In this document: piece after piece, positions 28,706 through 37,911 of the stretch | Layout of the letters: every line of letters starts with the position of its first letter | Numbering within the stretch: the stretch's first letter is position 1 | Assembly (NCBI RefSeq): GCF_032842945.2 | Contig: NZ_CP146606.1 | Span: 1,554,501-1,618,500 of the forward strand | Source: Roseovarius sp. W115 | Lineage (GTDB): Bacteria > Pseudomonadota > Alphaproteobacteria > Rhodobacterales > Rhodobacteraceae | Length of the DNA: 64,000 bases | Reading direction: 5' to 3' | Translations under genes and position numbers: made by a program | Notes under the pieces: model-generated | The model's database searches: none | Told to the model about the DNA's origin: nothing | What the model saw: only the letters and a program-made list of their open reading frames with translations

Positions 28706-29712
28706 GTCTGTTGCAGTCATATGTGATGCGGCTGCGCCGAAAGCGCCATCAAGTGCGTGCTTTCCGGAAGCATTTCTCGCTCAAACCTGTCGTGAACCGC
28801 ACAGGCAAGATTCGCCCAGGAGACATTCTTTTATTTTCAACTATGAGGGACGAATATGTCCGCCTGCCCTACTTTCTGAAGTATTATCGTAATCTTGGCG
28901 TCGCGCATTTTTTGATCGTAGACAATGACAGCAGCGACGGCGGACGAGAGTATCTCGCCAATCAAAGCGACGTGTCGGTCTGGACAACAAAAGCGAGCTA
29001 CAAGAATTCGAAGTTTGGGGTCGATTGGTTGAATTGGCTTCAAAGCAAATACGGGCATGGACACTGGACGCTTGTGGTCGATCCTGATGAATTGTTTATC
29101 TATCCGTTTTGTGACACGCGACCGATCCGGGCATTGACCGACTGGCTGGATGTAAGCCAGGTGCGCTCATTCGGGGCCATGCTTTTGGATATGTATCCTA
29201 AGGGTCGTATCGATGCAGTGCCTTATCTTCCGGGCCAAGATCCGGTGGAGGTCGCCAGTTGGTTTGATCCCGGTAACTACATGATCGAGAAGAACAGGCG
29301 CTACGGTAACCTTTGGATTCAGGGCGGACCGCGCAGCCGGATGTTTTTTAAGGACAAGCCTACGAAAGCGCCTGCGCTGAACAAGACGCCTTTGGTGAAG
29401 TGGGACAAACGCTACACTTACATCAGCTCAACTCACATGCTTTTGCCGCGTGGCCTTAACCTGACCTACGATGAATGGGGCGGCGAAAAAGCCAGTGGTA
29501 TCCTGCTTCATGTAAAGTTTCTCAATACGTTTGCGGCAAAGGCCGAAGAGGAATTGCGGCGCAAACAGCACTATCAGGGCAGCGTCGAATACAAGGCCTA
29601 TGTGGAGTCTGTGCAAGAAAATCCAGACCTTTGGTGCAAATGGTCGGAAAAATATATAAACTGGAGGCAACTTGAAATCCTCGGACTAATGTCAAAGGGG
29701 AACTGGGCATGA
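28702..29712 (+). CDS. glycosyltransferase, GT2-like fold (Glyco_tranf_2_4 type), second paralogue
   Basis: 336 residues. Key motifs are LLFSTMRDEYVRLPYFL, then HFLIVDNDSSDGG and the acidic metal site VVDPDELFIYP. Further shared blocks are FGAMLLDMYPKGR and the C-terminal MSKGNWA. It is a close tandem paralogue of the gene before it. The TTG start at 28702 aligns with the ATG start of the paralogue (MSLL against MSVL), and GAGG lies eight bases upstream; an internal ATG at 28726 is less likely. It probably adds a sugar to the same surface polymer; specificity is unknown. Confidence 0.88.
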   Translation: MSLLQSYVMRLRRKRHQVRAFRKHFSLKPVVNRTGKIRPGDILLFSTMRDEYVRLPYFLKYYRNLGVAHFLIVDNDSSDGGREYLANQSDVSVWTTKASYKNSKFGVDWLNWLQSKYGHGHWTLVVDPDELFIYPFCDTRPIRALTDWLDVSQVRSFGAMLLDMYPKGRIDAVPYLPGQDPVEVASWFDPGNYMIEKNRRYGNLWIQGGPRSRMFFKDKPTKAPALNKTPLVKWDKRYTYISSTHMLLPRGLNLTYDEWGGEKASGILLHVKFLNTFAAKAEEELRRKQHYQGSVEYKAYVESVQENPDLWCKWSEKYINWRQLEILGLMSKGNWA

Positions 29713-29725
29713 GGAAGAGCAGCGG

Positions 29726-31426
29726 ATGAGCGTAGGCATTATCATGCTGGTTCACACGGCCTTTGACCGTGCTGAGCAGGTTGCGCGCCATTGGTCCGCT
29801 GCTGGCTGTCCGATCATCGTACATGTCGACAAGAATGTGCTTTCCGGGCCGTATAATGAGTTTGTCGAAGCTTTGTCTGACCTACCTAACGTTCGGTTTT
29901 CCAAAAGACACCGATGCGAATGGGGCACATGGGGATTGGTTGCCGCGACACAGAGTGCTTCACGGATGATGTTGGACGAGTTCGCGCATGTGCGTCATGT
30001 TTATCTCGCTTCGGGGTCATGTCTTCCCTTACGGCCTGTTCAGGAACTCATTGATTATCTTGCAGAGCGCCCTCAAACAGACTTCATCGAATCTGCCACG
30101 ACCTCAGATGTACCCTGGACGATCGGAGGTTTTGACAAAGAGCGCTTCACGCTCAGCTTCCCGTTTTCGTGGCGTAAAAACAGGTTCATGTTTGACAAAT
30201 ACGTCGCCGTTCAAAGATTGGTTCGGTACCGCAGACGCATACCAAACGGAATTGTCCCACATATGGGAAGTCAGTGGTGGTGTCTGACTCGACAAACCTT
30301 ATCGGCTATTCTCGATGACCCGGATCGTTCGGTTTATGACCGGTACTTCAGCAAGGTTTGGATCCCTGACGAAAGTTATTTTCAGACCCTGTCTCGCCTT
30401 TACTCGCGCCAGATAGAAAGCCGGTCGCTGACACTTTCAAAGTTCGACTATCAGGGAAAGCCGCATATTTTCTATGATGATCACTTGCAGCTTTTGCGTC
30501 GGTCAGATTGTTTTGTGGCGCGCAAGATCTGGCCTTTCGCAAACCGGCTTTATGATGCGTTCCTAATGGACCCCGCCGGCGCGATGAAACGCACAGAACC
30601 TAACCCGGGAAAAATCGACAGAATTTTTGCCAAGGCTGTTGAGCGCCGAACGCGCGGTAGGCGTGGACTGTTCATGCAAAGCCGCTTTCCGGTTGAAGGG
30701 CGGGAGAATGGGCTGACCTGCGCGCAATATTCAGTTTTCCAAGGGTTCAGCGATCTGTTTGAGAATTTCGAACCCTGGCTGGCCAAAGTGACAGGAACGC
30801 GAGTCCATGGTCATTTGTTTGCGCCTGAGAGGGCGGAGTTTTCGGATGGCCAGACTGTCATGAACGGAGCGCTGAGCGGTAGTGCTACATTGCGGGACTA
30901 TAATCCACGCGCGTTTCTATCCAGTCTCATTTGGAATACGCGTGGTGAGCGGCAGTGTTTTCAAATGGGTCCGCGGGATGAAATCAAAGATATTGAGTGG
31001 GATATCGCTAAGGATCCAAATGCTCAGATATCTGTGATTTCTGGTGCCTGGGCAGTTGCATTGTTTAAGTCGAACAAAAACTTCTCTGACATTCGCCAGG
31101 AAGCCGCACGATTACAACAAACAGAAAGCAAACATCTCGATGTTCTGAGATCACCTTGGGCCAAAGCACGGGTGCGTATTTGGACAATGGCAGAATTCAT
31201 CGAAGCGCCGATGGAACCGCTCCAGACGATCATCGATGAGATTGGGAAACAAACTCAGTTTGGGCTGGCAGAGGTGCCGAAAATGTCAGACCTGACAGGA
31301 TTTGGCCAGTTTCTGCAGAATTTGAAGAACCAGGGCATGCATCCCTATCTCATGGGTGATTTTCCGGTTGAGCATCGTTTGCATGAGCCGAACCAAGACA
31401 AGCCGAAACCTTATCTGGTGCGATAG
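29726..31426 (+). CDS. core-2/I-branching type glycosyltransferase (GT14-like) with extra C-terminal domain
   Basis: 566 residues. The N-terminal half (about 1-290) matches the Branch family of beta-1,6-N-acetylglucosaminyltransferases: IIMLVHTAFDRAEQVARH, then VHVDKNV, the block SKRHRCEWGTWGLVAAT and the segment HVYLASGSCLPLRP. WIPDESYFQTL carries a likely catalytic Glu. The C-terminal half (about 300-566) is a separate domain I do not recognise, seen in roseobacter homologues. No signal peptide or membrane segment is seen, so it should act on the cytoplasmic side. It starts 13 bp after the second GT2-like gene and is six bases from the sulfotransferase gene. Confidence 0.85.
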   Translation: MSVGIIMLVHTAFDRAEQVARHWSAAGCPIIVHVDKNVLSGPYNEFVEALSDLPNVRFSKRHRCEWGTWGLVAATQSASRMMLDEFAHVRHVYLASGSCLPLRPVQELIDYLAERPQTDFIESATTSDVPWTIGGFDKERFTLSFPFSWRKNRFMFDKYVAVQRLVRYRRRIPNGIVPHMGSQWWCLTRQTLSAILDDPDRSVYDRYFSKVWIPDESYFQTLSRLYSRQIESRSLTLSKFDYQGKPHIFYDDHLQLLRRSDCFVARKIWPFANRLYDAFLMDPAGAMKRTEPNPGKIDRIFAKAVERRTRGRRGLFMQSRFPVEGRENGLTCAQYSVFQGFSDLFENFEPWLAKVTGTRVHGHLFAPERAEFSDGQTVMNGALSGSATLRDYNPRAFLSSLIWNTRGERQCFQMGPRDEIKDIEWDIAKDPNAQISVISGAWAVALFKSNKNFSDIRQEAARLQQTESKHLDVLRSPWAKARVRIWTMAEFIEAPMEPLQTIIDEIGKQTQFGLAEVPKMSDLTGFGQFLQNLKNQGMHPYLMGDFPVEHRLHEPNQDKPKPYLVR

Positions 31427-31431
31427 CGTTT

Positions 31432-32892
31432 ATGGCAGATCGCTTCGACTATTTCGTTTTGTTCGCCGAGATGCGCACAGGGTCCAATTTTCTGGAAGCG
31501 AATATAAATGCTTTTGATAGATTTGAATGCTTTGGAGAGGCCTTTAATCCACATTTCATAGGATATCCAAACAAGACCGAGATCGTGGGTGTCACGCGCG
31601 CCACCAGAGATGCTGATCCCCAGCGTTTAATTGATGCAATCAAGAATAGACCCTCTGGCATCGGCGGCTTTCGATACTTCAACGATCATGATCCAAGGAT
31701 ATTGGACACGGTTTTGAACGACACGCGATGTGCCAAAATCATACTGACGCGCAATCCATTGGACAGCTATGTTTCATGGAAGATTGCACAGGCCACCGGA
31801 CAGTGGAAACTCACCAACGTCAAACGTCGCAAGGATAGCCGCGTTCGTTTTGATGCAGCTGAGTTTGAAGAGCATGTGACCCGGATACATGAGTTTCAGG
31901 TTCGGTTGCTGAACCATCTGCAGAAAACCGGGCAAACTGCGTTTTACATAGCCTACGAGGACTTGCAGGATCTTGAAGTGATTAATGGCCTCGCACGCTT
32001 TTTAGGAAGCGAAGAAACACTGGATGGCCTCGATAAAGGGTTAAAAAAGCAAAATCCTAGTTCGTTGAGTGACAAGGTTTCCAATGTTCAGGAGATGGAC
32101 AAAGCTATCGCTGCACTTGATCGCCTCAACTTGCATCGCACGCCCAGTTTTGAGCCGCGCCGTGGCCCTGCCGTGCCAAGTTTTGTCGCCTGTGCGCATG
32201 CGCCGCTTCTTTATTTACCCATCCGCTCCGGACCTGAAATGACCGTGCTTTCTTGGATGGCACAACTCGACGGCTGTTCGCTCGACGAGTTGCAAACCGG
32301 TCTCAATCAGAAATCGCTGCGACAGTGGAAACGAAAAAATGTGGGTCACCGATGCTTTTCGGTGCTTCGACATCCTGTCGCGCGAGTGCACCACGCCTTT
32401 TGCACGAAGATACTGCAGACCGGACCCGGGACATTCGAAGGCATTCGAAAAATTCTACGAAACTCGTTCAAAGTGCCTTTGCCAGGAAGATTTCCGTCCG
32501 AGACCTATGGCTTGGCAGAGCATCGCGATGCATTCCTCGGATTCCTTGACTTCTTGACCGCGAACCTGTCTGGTCAGACAGCCATTCGTGTTGATGCCCA
32601 CTGGGCCACACAGGCAGCGGTCCTTCAAGGTATGTCTCAATTTATAGTGCCAGATCAGCTTCTGCGTGAAGATCAACTCGATAGTGAATTGCGTCAGCTT
32701 GCAGCCAAAGTCGGATTGAAAAACACACCAAGTTTAATGGAAACAGAGGACGCTTTGCCCTTTAAACTTGTCGAGATTTATGACGACAAAATCGAAAAGC
32801 ATGTCGCGCAGATTTATCAACGCGACTATATGATGTTCGGTTTTGATGCTTGGACAGTGAGTGGGGTTTCAAGCGGCCTGAACCGACTGTGA
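31432..32892 (+). CDS. two-domain sulfotransferase
   Basis: 486 residues. The N-terminal half (about 1-240) is Stf0-like: the 5'-phosphosulfate loop FAEMRTGSNFLEANI and the 3'-phosphate motif LTRNPLDSYVSWKIA bind PAPS. The C-terminal half (about 245-486) has a second set: YLPIRSGPEMTVLSWMAQL and FSVLRHPVARVHHAFCTKI, the latter like membrane-type carbohydrate sulfotransferases. Two complete sulfotransferase modules in one chain suggest two sulfation positions on one product. Position after three glycosyltransferases points to sulfation of a surface polysaccharide (inference). The 3' end overlaps that of ptsN by 24 bp on the opposite strand. Confidence 0.82.
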   Translation: MADRFDYFVLFAEMRTGSNFLEANINAFDRFECFGEAFNPHFIGYPNKTEIVGVTRATRDADPQRLIDAIKNRPSGIGGFRYFNDHDPRILDTVLNDTRCAKIILTRNPLDSYVSWKIAQATGQWKLTNVKRRKDSRVRFDAAEFEEHVTRIHEFQVRLLNHLQKTGQTAFYIAYEDLQDLEVINGLARFLGSEETLDGLDKGLKKQNPSSLSDKVSNVQEMDKAIAALDRLNLHRTPSFEPRRGPAVPSFVACAHAPLLYLPIRSGPEMTVLSWMAQLDGCSLDELQTGLNQKSLRQWKRKNVGHRCFSVLRHPVARVHHAFCTKILQTGPGTFEGIRKILRNSFKVPLPGRFPSETYGLAEHRDAFLGFLDFLTANLSGQTAIRVDAHWATQAAVLQGMSQFIVPDQLLREDQLDSELRQLAAKVGLKNTPSLMETEDALPFKLVEIYDDKIEKHVAQIYQRDYMMFGFDAWTVSGVSSGLNRL

Positions 32893-33333
32893 TTCCGTAA
32901 TAATCGCATACAGCGTTGCAGGATCATTGTTGGCGCGCAATTTAGCGCAAATAGAAGGGTCACGCAGTGTTCTCGACACCAACGCCAGGGCTTTGAGATG
33001 CTCAACGCCAGCATCTTTTGGTGCAAAAAGAGCAAACACCAGATCCACAGGCTGACGGTCGACAGAGGAAAAATCGATCGGTCTGTCGAGAAGTACTACG
33101 GCACCCACGACCTTGTCCGTTCCATCAAGCCTCGCGTGAGGTAAGGCAACACCGTGACCCACTCCGGTTGGCCCAAGAGCCTCACGTTCCAAAAGCGCCT
33201 CAACCGATTTGGCGTGATCCAGATCGTATGCCGCCTCGGCAATCGTGCCAAGCTCATGCAAGAGGCGTTTCTTACTCGAAACTGAGGAAAATACCCGAAT
33301 TGCCTCAGGTTTGAGGATTTCAGAAAATTGCAT
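32869..33333 (-). CDS. ptsN: PTS IIA-like nitrogen regulatory protein PtsN
   Basis: 154 residues. The active-site block GPTGVGHGVALPHARLDG places the phosphorylated His at residue 66. The remainder matches EIIA-Ntr (the segment FALFAPKDAGVEHLKALAL). PtsN is a phosphorylation-state sensor that regulates potassium transport, carbon/nitrogen balance and, in alphaproteobacteria, stringent-response enzymes. It lies 50 bp downstream of hpf, the usual order; rpoN is not in this cluster. Confidence 0.94.
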   Translation of the reverse strand: MQFSEILKPEAIRVFSSVSSKKRLLHELGTIAEAAYDLDHAKSVEALLEREALGPTGVGHGVALPHARLDGTDKVVGAVVLLDRPIDFSSVDRQPVDLVFALFAPKDAGVEHLKALALVSRTLRDPSICAKLRANNDPATLYAIITESQSVQAA

Positions 33334-33383
33334 CTGATTTTTTGCTCCAAAGCGCAGGATCTCTTACCTGCTGCTGATTTGGT

Positions 33384-33947
33384 TTACGGATCGATCCACC
33401 CAATGTTGCCGTCATCTCTGCGATATACGACGTTCAATCCATCTTTGCCTTCGTTTCTGAACACAAGCACCGGCGCACCGGCCAATTCCATTTGCATAAC
33501 AGCCTCGCCCACGGAAAGGGAGGGAATTTGCGTTTCCATTTCAGCCACAATGATCGGCTGAAGCGTATCCGGTTCCGATTCTTCACCGCTGCTGTTGGAA
33601 GCGAGGATATATGCGGAAGCTTCTGAAAGTTCAACTGGTTCTGAACGCTGTCTGTGATGATCCTTCAGTCTGCGTTTATAGCGGCGAAGCTGCTTTTCCA
33701 TTTTTTCGCTACATTGATCAAACGCAGCATAAATCTCGTGCGCATGTGCCTTGGCCTGCGCGGTTAGCCCGGTGGAAAGGTGAATTGTTGCTTCACACAC
33801 AAATTCCGCGGCACTTTTGGAAAATATGACGTTCGCGTCTGTTGGGCGTTCGGCGTATTTTTCGACCACCGAGTTCAATTCATTTTCCACATGGGTCTGT
33901 AATGCGCTTCCGATGTCGATTTGTTTTCCACTGATCTGATAGCGCAT
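33384..33947 (-). CDS. hpf: ribosome hibernation-promoting factor, long form
   Basis: 187 residues from the ATG at 33947, preceded by GGAGG at good spacing. The N-terminal domain (MRYQISGKQIDIGSALQTHV, ending near FDQCSEKMEKQLRRYKRRLKD) is the ribosome-binding fold. The C-terminal domain from about 130 (PIIVAEMETQIPSLSVGEAVMQME) is the dimerisation module of long HPF, which joins 70S ribosomes into 100S dimers in stationary phase. It lies between lptB and ptsN, with a 237-bp leader region upstream. Confidence 0.95.
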   Translation of the reverse strand: MRYQISGKQIDIGSALQTHVENELNSVVEKYAERPTDANVIFSKSAAEFVCEATIHLSTGLTAQAKAHAHEIYAAFDQCSEKMEKQLRRYKRRLKDHHRQRSEPVELSEASAYILASNSSGEESEPDTLQPIIVAEMETQIPSLSVGEAVMQMELAGAPVLVFRNEGKDGLNVVYRRDDGNIGWIDP

Positions 33948-34111
33948 AGAATATCCTCCAAAAGGCCGAGAGAGCATTAAGCGGGCAGCAGGCCCGGTTG
34001 TCCAAAACTCTGGTCGGGAAATTTAACCCATCGGGTTGCTTGATCGAAGTTTGTCCGGTGACACCAGAATGACTCAGCTATCAATGCAAAGACCGCATAA
34101 GGCATGACTTT

Positions 34112-34141
34112 ATTTGAGGCTTTTTGTGGGTCACTTGTCAA
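34112..34141 (-). promoter_or_regulatory. candidate promoter for hpf-ptsN
   Basis: On the minus strand a perfect TTGACA (34136-34141) is followed after 18 bases by TCAAAT (34112-34117), a four-of-six match to the -10 box. It lies in the 237-bp gap between lptB and hpf and would give a leader of about 150 bases. The gap is otherwise without genes; near 33982 it holds a short GC-rich dyad (CGGGC...GCCCG) without a T run. Confidence 0.42.
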
Positions 34142-34184
34142 TGAGGTTGACGTCATCTTGCATGCATTTTAGGCGGCAATTTCG

Positions 34185-34943
34185 TTAAGAAATCCGAAAA
34201 TTATCACCAAGATAGACACGTCGGACGTTCTCGTTGGATACCACTTCATCCGGAGAGCCAGACATCAAAACCTTGCCATCATGCAGGATGTATGCGCGAT
34301 CCACGATCTCGAGTGTTTCGCGCACATTGTGATCCGTGATGAGCACGCCAATGCCCCGCTTTTTAAGGTCAGCCACAAGATGGCGGATATCGCCGACGGA
34401 AATTGGGTCAACGCCGGCGAAAGGTTCATCTAAAAGCAGGTATTTTGGATGTGCAGCCAGACAGCGCGCGATTTCAACACGGCGGCGTTCACCACCCGAA
34501 AGCGCAAGTGCAGGTGCACGTCTTAGATGCTCTATAGAAAATTCTGACAATAGTTCTTCCAGACGCTCGCGTCTTTTGCGACGAGATGGCTGAGAGATGT
34601 CGAGGATCGACATAATGTTATCTTCCACGCTCATCCCGCGAAAGATCGACATCTCTTGCGGAAGATATCCGATACCTAGTTTAGCGCGGCGATACATGGG
34701 CAAGTTGGACACGTCTTTGCCGTCTATGGAAACACTACCGCCCTCTGGATAAATCAGACCGGCAATGGCATAGAACGTTGTTGTTTTCCCCGACCCGTTT
34801 GGCCCCAGAAGTGCAACAACTTCACCTTGCTGCAACTGAAGCGACACATCGCGAATGACCACGCGCTTCTTGTAGCTTTTTCGCAGGTTATCGACAGTTA
34901 GCCCGCCATTTTCATGCGCGATGTGGAGTTCAGGTTTGGCCAT
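34185..34943 (-). CDS. lptB: LPS export ABC transporter ATPase LptB
   Basis: 252 residues. Walker A is GPNGSGKTT (47-55), the signature [15 protein letters not shown] and Walker [17 protein letters not shown]; the D-loop and switch His (LITDHNVRE) follow. LptB powers LPS extraction from the inner membrane with LptFG, which are not in this window. It follows lptA by three bases. Confidence 0.96.
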   Translation of the reverse strand: MAKPELHIAHENGGLTVDNLRKSYKKRVVIRDVSLQLQQGEVVALLGPNGSGKTTTFYAIAGLIYPEGGSVSIDGKDVSNLPMYRRAKLGIGYLPQEMSIFRGMSVEDNIMSILDISQPSRRKRRERLEELLSEFSIEHLRRAPALALSGGERRRVEIARCLAAHPKYLLLDEPFAGVDPISVGDIRHLVADLKKRGIGVLITDHNVRETLEIVDRAYILHDGKVLMSGSPDEVVSNENVRRVYLGDNFRIS

Positions 34944-34946
34944 GGA

Positions 34947-35444
34947 TCAATTTTCGGGTTGTAGGATGGTTTTGACCCTGCCGCTCACGCGTGCTGTGCC
35001 TGCGCGGGTATCAACAAACATGGTGTCGCCGGTCAGTGAGTTGCTGCCTTGGACGAGAAGAACATTTCCCTGCATTTCAATCAGGCCAGAATCGATGTCG
35101 TAATCCGCTCTTTGAGCTTCTGCTGCGTCTTCGCCACTTACCAAAGTCACACCACCAGTGGCCTCCAGCTTTTCAATTCCGCTTTGGTCAGATTTGTAAA
35201 CAACAAGCACCCGTGGGGCCGAAAGCCGCATTTCACCCTGCCCAATCAGTACATTACCTGTAAAAACAGCAGTTCCATCATCTTGGTTCACGTCCAAATT
35301 GTCGGCCGTTACTTCGACTGGAAGCCGACTGTTTTGTGACGTATCGCCAAAGGCAATCTGAGCCCCTTGGGCATATGCAATACCTGGAAGGCAAAGCATG
35401 GCAAGAAACAGTCTAAGATGTACGAAACGAAGCACGTGCGTCAT
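34947..35444 (-). CDS. lptA: LPS transport periplasmic protein LptA
   Basis: 165 residues with a signal peptide (LFLAMLCLPGIAYA, then QGAQ) and one OstA/LptA domain: LPVEVTADNLDVNQDDGTAVF, then EATGGVTLVSGEDAAEA and MQGNVLLVQGSNSLTGD. LptA forms the periplasmic bridge that carries LPS between LptC and LptD. The first four bases overlap the end of lptC. Confidence 0.94.
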   Translation of the reverse strand: MTHVLRFVHLRLFLAMLCLPGIAYAQGAQIAFGDTSQNSRLPVEVTADNLDVNQDDGTAVFTGNVLIGQGEMRLSAPRVLVVYKSDQSGIEKLEATGGVTLVSGEDAAEAQRADYDIDSGLIEMQGNVLLVQGSNSLTGDTMFVDTRAGTARVSGRVKTILQPEN

Positions 35445-36061
35445 TCCTCATTAATATGTCCACTGTATATCAGCTTCACGCGGTCGGTGAAAACCAAATG
35501 TGAGGTTCCTGTCTCTTCATTACTAGTCAAAATCATGCGACCAGCTGTCAAAACACCCGGAGGGCCTTCACCCGAAATGGGGCCAGGGGATTCTGCGTGC
35601 AGGATGTTAAAGTCGGCATTCAACTGCTCTGTTCCGATGTCATAGCCCGTTGTTGTCTTGAAACGAACGCTCCCGGCCATCGCCGCTGTGTTGTTTTTCT
35701 GATTCAGGCTGGCATTTTTTGCGGACACGTCAATCACTGTGCCGGACACAAGTGTCAGTTCCGCTGACACGTCTTTTGCATTGATGATGCGCGCATCTTC
35801 TGGCGATGGGCGAGCTGAGACTGCGTCCAACATTATTTCATCACCACCACGTGTCACCCCAGCAAAAGCAGCATTGGTCGCTCCTTGATCTTGGGCCCTT
35901 TGTTCCAGATCCAATTCGACGACCGGAATAGCCTTGGTCGGATCAATGCTTTGCGAGATTAGAAAGAGCGTTGAAAGGAGTCCAAGTGCCGCGAGCGGCA
36001 GGACTATTTTCATCCATGCCACCAATCGAGAATAAAAGTCGCCCCGCCATGTCATCATCAA
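35441..36061 (-). CDS. lptC: LPS export protein LptC
   Basis: 206 residues. A single N-terminal membrane anchor (WMKIVLPLAALGLLSTLFLI) is followed by a periplasmic LptC beta-jellyroll (VTRGGDEIMLDAVSARPS, then SGEGPPGVLTAGRMIL). LptC docks to LptBFG and passes LPS to LptA. It overlaps rnd at its start and lptA at its end by four bases each, so rnd-lptC-lptA-lptB is one tightly coupled unit. Confidence 0.92.
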   Translation of the reverse strand: MMMTWRGDFYSRLVAWMKIVLPLAALGLLSTLFLISQSIDPTKAIPVVELDLEQRAQDQGATNAAFAGVTRGGDEIMLDAVSARPSPEDARIINAKDVSAELTLVSGTVIDVSAKNASLNQKNNTAAMAGSVRFKTTTGYDIGTEQLNADFNILHAESPGPISGEGPPGVLTAGRMILTSNEETGTSHLVFTDRVKLIYSGHINEE

Positions 36062-36669
36062 TGTGAAAAGATGTCCGTTTCGGGCCAGCCGGCCAAATCG
36101 AGTTTGGCACGAGTGGGGAGGAAATCAAAACACGACTGCGCTAATTCTAGCCTGCCTTCACGTTCTAGGCGCTTGTCGAGTTCTGTCTTGAGCCGATGCA
36201 GATAGAGTACATCGGATGCAGCATAGTCAAGTTGGGCGTCGGTTAGCGTTTGTGCTCCCCAGTCGGAGGACTGTTGTTGTTTAGAAATGTCGATATCCAG
36301 AAGCTCTTGTAAAAGGAATTTCAGTCCATGGCGATCTGTATAGGTTCGGACCAGTTTGCTTGCGATCTTGGTGCAGTAGACCGGTGTTGTGAGCGCGCCA
36401 AAGGCATGAAACAGCGCGGCGATATCAAAGCGTCCAAAATGGAAGAGTTTCAGCACTTTCGGATTTACGAGCAGAGTTTCCAGGTTGGGGGCGGATTTTT
36501 GACCCTGTTCGATCTGCACAATATGGGCATCCCCGTCACCACCAGATAGCTGCACGACACACAGCCTGTCGCGATGAGGGTTTAAGCCCATGGTTTCACA
36601 ATCAATGGCAACAGAGGGTCCTAAGTCGAGACCGTCAGGTAGATCGTTTTTGTGAAAGTGGTTGGCCAT
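36058..36669 (-). CDS. rnd: ribonuclease D, short form
   Basis: 203 residues from the ATG at 36669, which has AAGGGA at proper spacing; the ATG at 36675 lies too close to it. The DEDDy exonuclease motifs are VAIDCETMGL (Exo I), HFGRFDIAAL (Exo II) and LDYAASDVLYLHRL (Exo III, with Tyr). The HRDC domains of the long enzyme are absent, as in most alphaproteobacterial short forms. It trims tRNA 3' ends. A tRNA-Leu gene ends 24 bases upstream on the same strand. Confidence 0.93.
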   Translation of the reverse strand: MANHFHKNDLPDGLDLGPSVAIDCETMGLNPHRDRLCVVQLSGGDGDAHIVQIEQGQKSAPNLETLLVNPKVLKLFHFGRFDIAALFHAFGALTTPVYCTKIASKLVRTYTDRHGLKFLLQELLDIDISKQQQSSDWGAQTLTDAQLDYAASDVLYLHRLKTELDKRLEREGRLELAQSCFDFLPTRAKLDLAGWPETDIFSH

Positions 36670-36692
36670 TCTCATTCCCTTCTCGGGAGGAA

Positions 36693-36779
36693 TGGTGCCC
36701 AGGAGAGGACTCGAACCTCCACGTCCATACGGACACTAGCACCTGAAGCTAGCGCGTCTACCAATTCCGCCACCTGGGC
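36693..36779 (-). tRNA. tRNA-Leu, anticodon CAG
   Basis: The minus strand folds as a class II tRNA of 87 bases. The acceptor arms are GCCCAGG and CCTGGGC, and CCA is encoded. The D-arm block is GGCGGAATTGGTAGACGC, the anticodon loop CTTCAGG gives CAG, and there is a long variable arm. The T-arm is GGAGG TTCGAGT CCTCT. It reads CUG codons. rnd begins 24 bases downstream, so the two are likely on one transcript. Confidence 0.96.
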
Positions 36780-36918
36780 CGGTGTCGTTTGGGCATGTAG
36801 ACATCTGGCCCAGATGTGTCAACGCCAATTCGCCTGACCACTGGGACATCAAACCGCCTTGTCGAAAGGCCGGGACAGAGGTACGTAATGATCGTTAGGC
36901 GCAACGGGAGCACCTCTT

Positions 36919-37902
36919 ATGTCGAAGCTTGTCACCATCTATGGCGGTTCTGGGTTTGTTGGGCGGTATATCGCCCGCAGATTGGCAAAGTCTGGTTGGC
37001 GTGTGCGGGTGGCCGTGCGGCGCCCGAATGAGGCGATGCATGTGAAACCCTATGGTGTGGTTGGACAAGTGGAACCTGTGTTTTGCAACATTCGTGACGA
37101 CAATAGCGTGCGCGCGGTGATGCAAGGGGCTGATGCTGTCGTGAATTGTGTTGGCACATTCGACAAAGGCGGGAAGAACAGTTTTGAAGCGGTCCAGCAC
37201 CTTGGCGCGGAGCGCATCGCGCGTATCGCAGCCGAGGAAGGCGTCGGACGTATGGTGCACATCTCTTCGATTGGTGCGGATTTGGCCTCAGATAGCCTCT
37301 ACAGTCGGTCCAAGGCAAAGGGTGAAGAGGCCGTGCTTTCGCATATGCCCGGTGCTGTTGTTCTGCGACCGTCTGTGATTTTTGGGCCAGAAGATCAGTT
37401 TTTCAATCGATTTGCCGGACTGACTCGGTTTGGTCCGATCTTGCCTGTTGTTGGGGCCGACACCAAATTTCAGCCTGTCTATGTGGACAATGTTGCAGAG
37501 GCCGCAGCCATGGGTGTTGAGGGCGATGCTGCGCCGGGTGTCTATGAGCTGGGCGGACCGGATGTGAACACATTTCGCGAACTTATGCAGCACATGCTCA
37601 ACGTCATTCGACGCCGTCGCCTGATTATGAATATTCCATTCTGGGCTGCGAATATGATTGCCATGGGAATGGAGGTTGTTCAATTTCTGACCGGAGGTCT
37701 TGTGCCACCTCAGATCACGCGGGATCAGGTTCGAAGCTTGCGCGTTGATAACGTTGTGCAAGATGGTGCTAAGACACTGATGGACTTGGGTATTCGGCCT
37801 GTTGCGATAGAGGCGGTGATCCCGGGTTATCTTTGGCGGTTCCGACCTGCAGGGCAGTACGAGGCGCTCAAAGAGTCGGCGAAGAATTTGCGTGCAGATT
37901 GA
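36919..37902 (+). CDS. complex I 39-kDa (NDUFA9)-like NAD(P)-binding protein
   Basis: 327 residues of the atypical short-chain dehydrogenase type. The nucleotide motif is [20 protein letters not shown] at residues 4-23. [16 protein letters not shown] and VHISSIGAD follow, then [12 protein letters not shown] with the Tyr/Lys pair. The [18 protein letters not shown] block and the C-terminal half match the NDUFA9-like group found in alphaproteobacteria and mitochondria. It probably binds NADPH at complex I or has a quinone-related role; the bacterial function is not settled. It converges on uppP, nine bases apart. Confidence 0.87.
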   Translation: MSKLVTIYGGSGFVGRYIARRLAKSGWRVRVAVRRPNEAMHVKPYGVVGQVEPVFCNIRDDNSVRAVMQGADAVVNCVGTFDKGGKNSFEAVQHLGAERIARIAAEEGVGRMVHISSIGADLASDSLYSRSKAKGEEAVLSHMPGAVVLRPSVIFGPEDQFFNRFAGLTRFGPILPVVGADTKFQPVYVDNVAEAAAMGVEGDAAPGVYELGGPDVNTFRELMQHMLNVIRRRRLIMNIPFWAANMIAMGMEVVQFLTGGLVPPQITRDQVRSLRVDNVVQDGAKTLMDLGIRPVAIEAVIPGYLWRFRPAGQYEALKESAKNLRAD

Positions 37903-37911
37903 TATCGGCGC

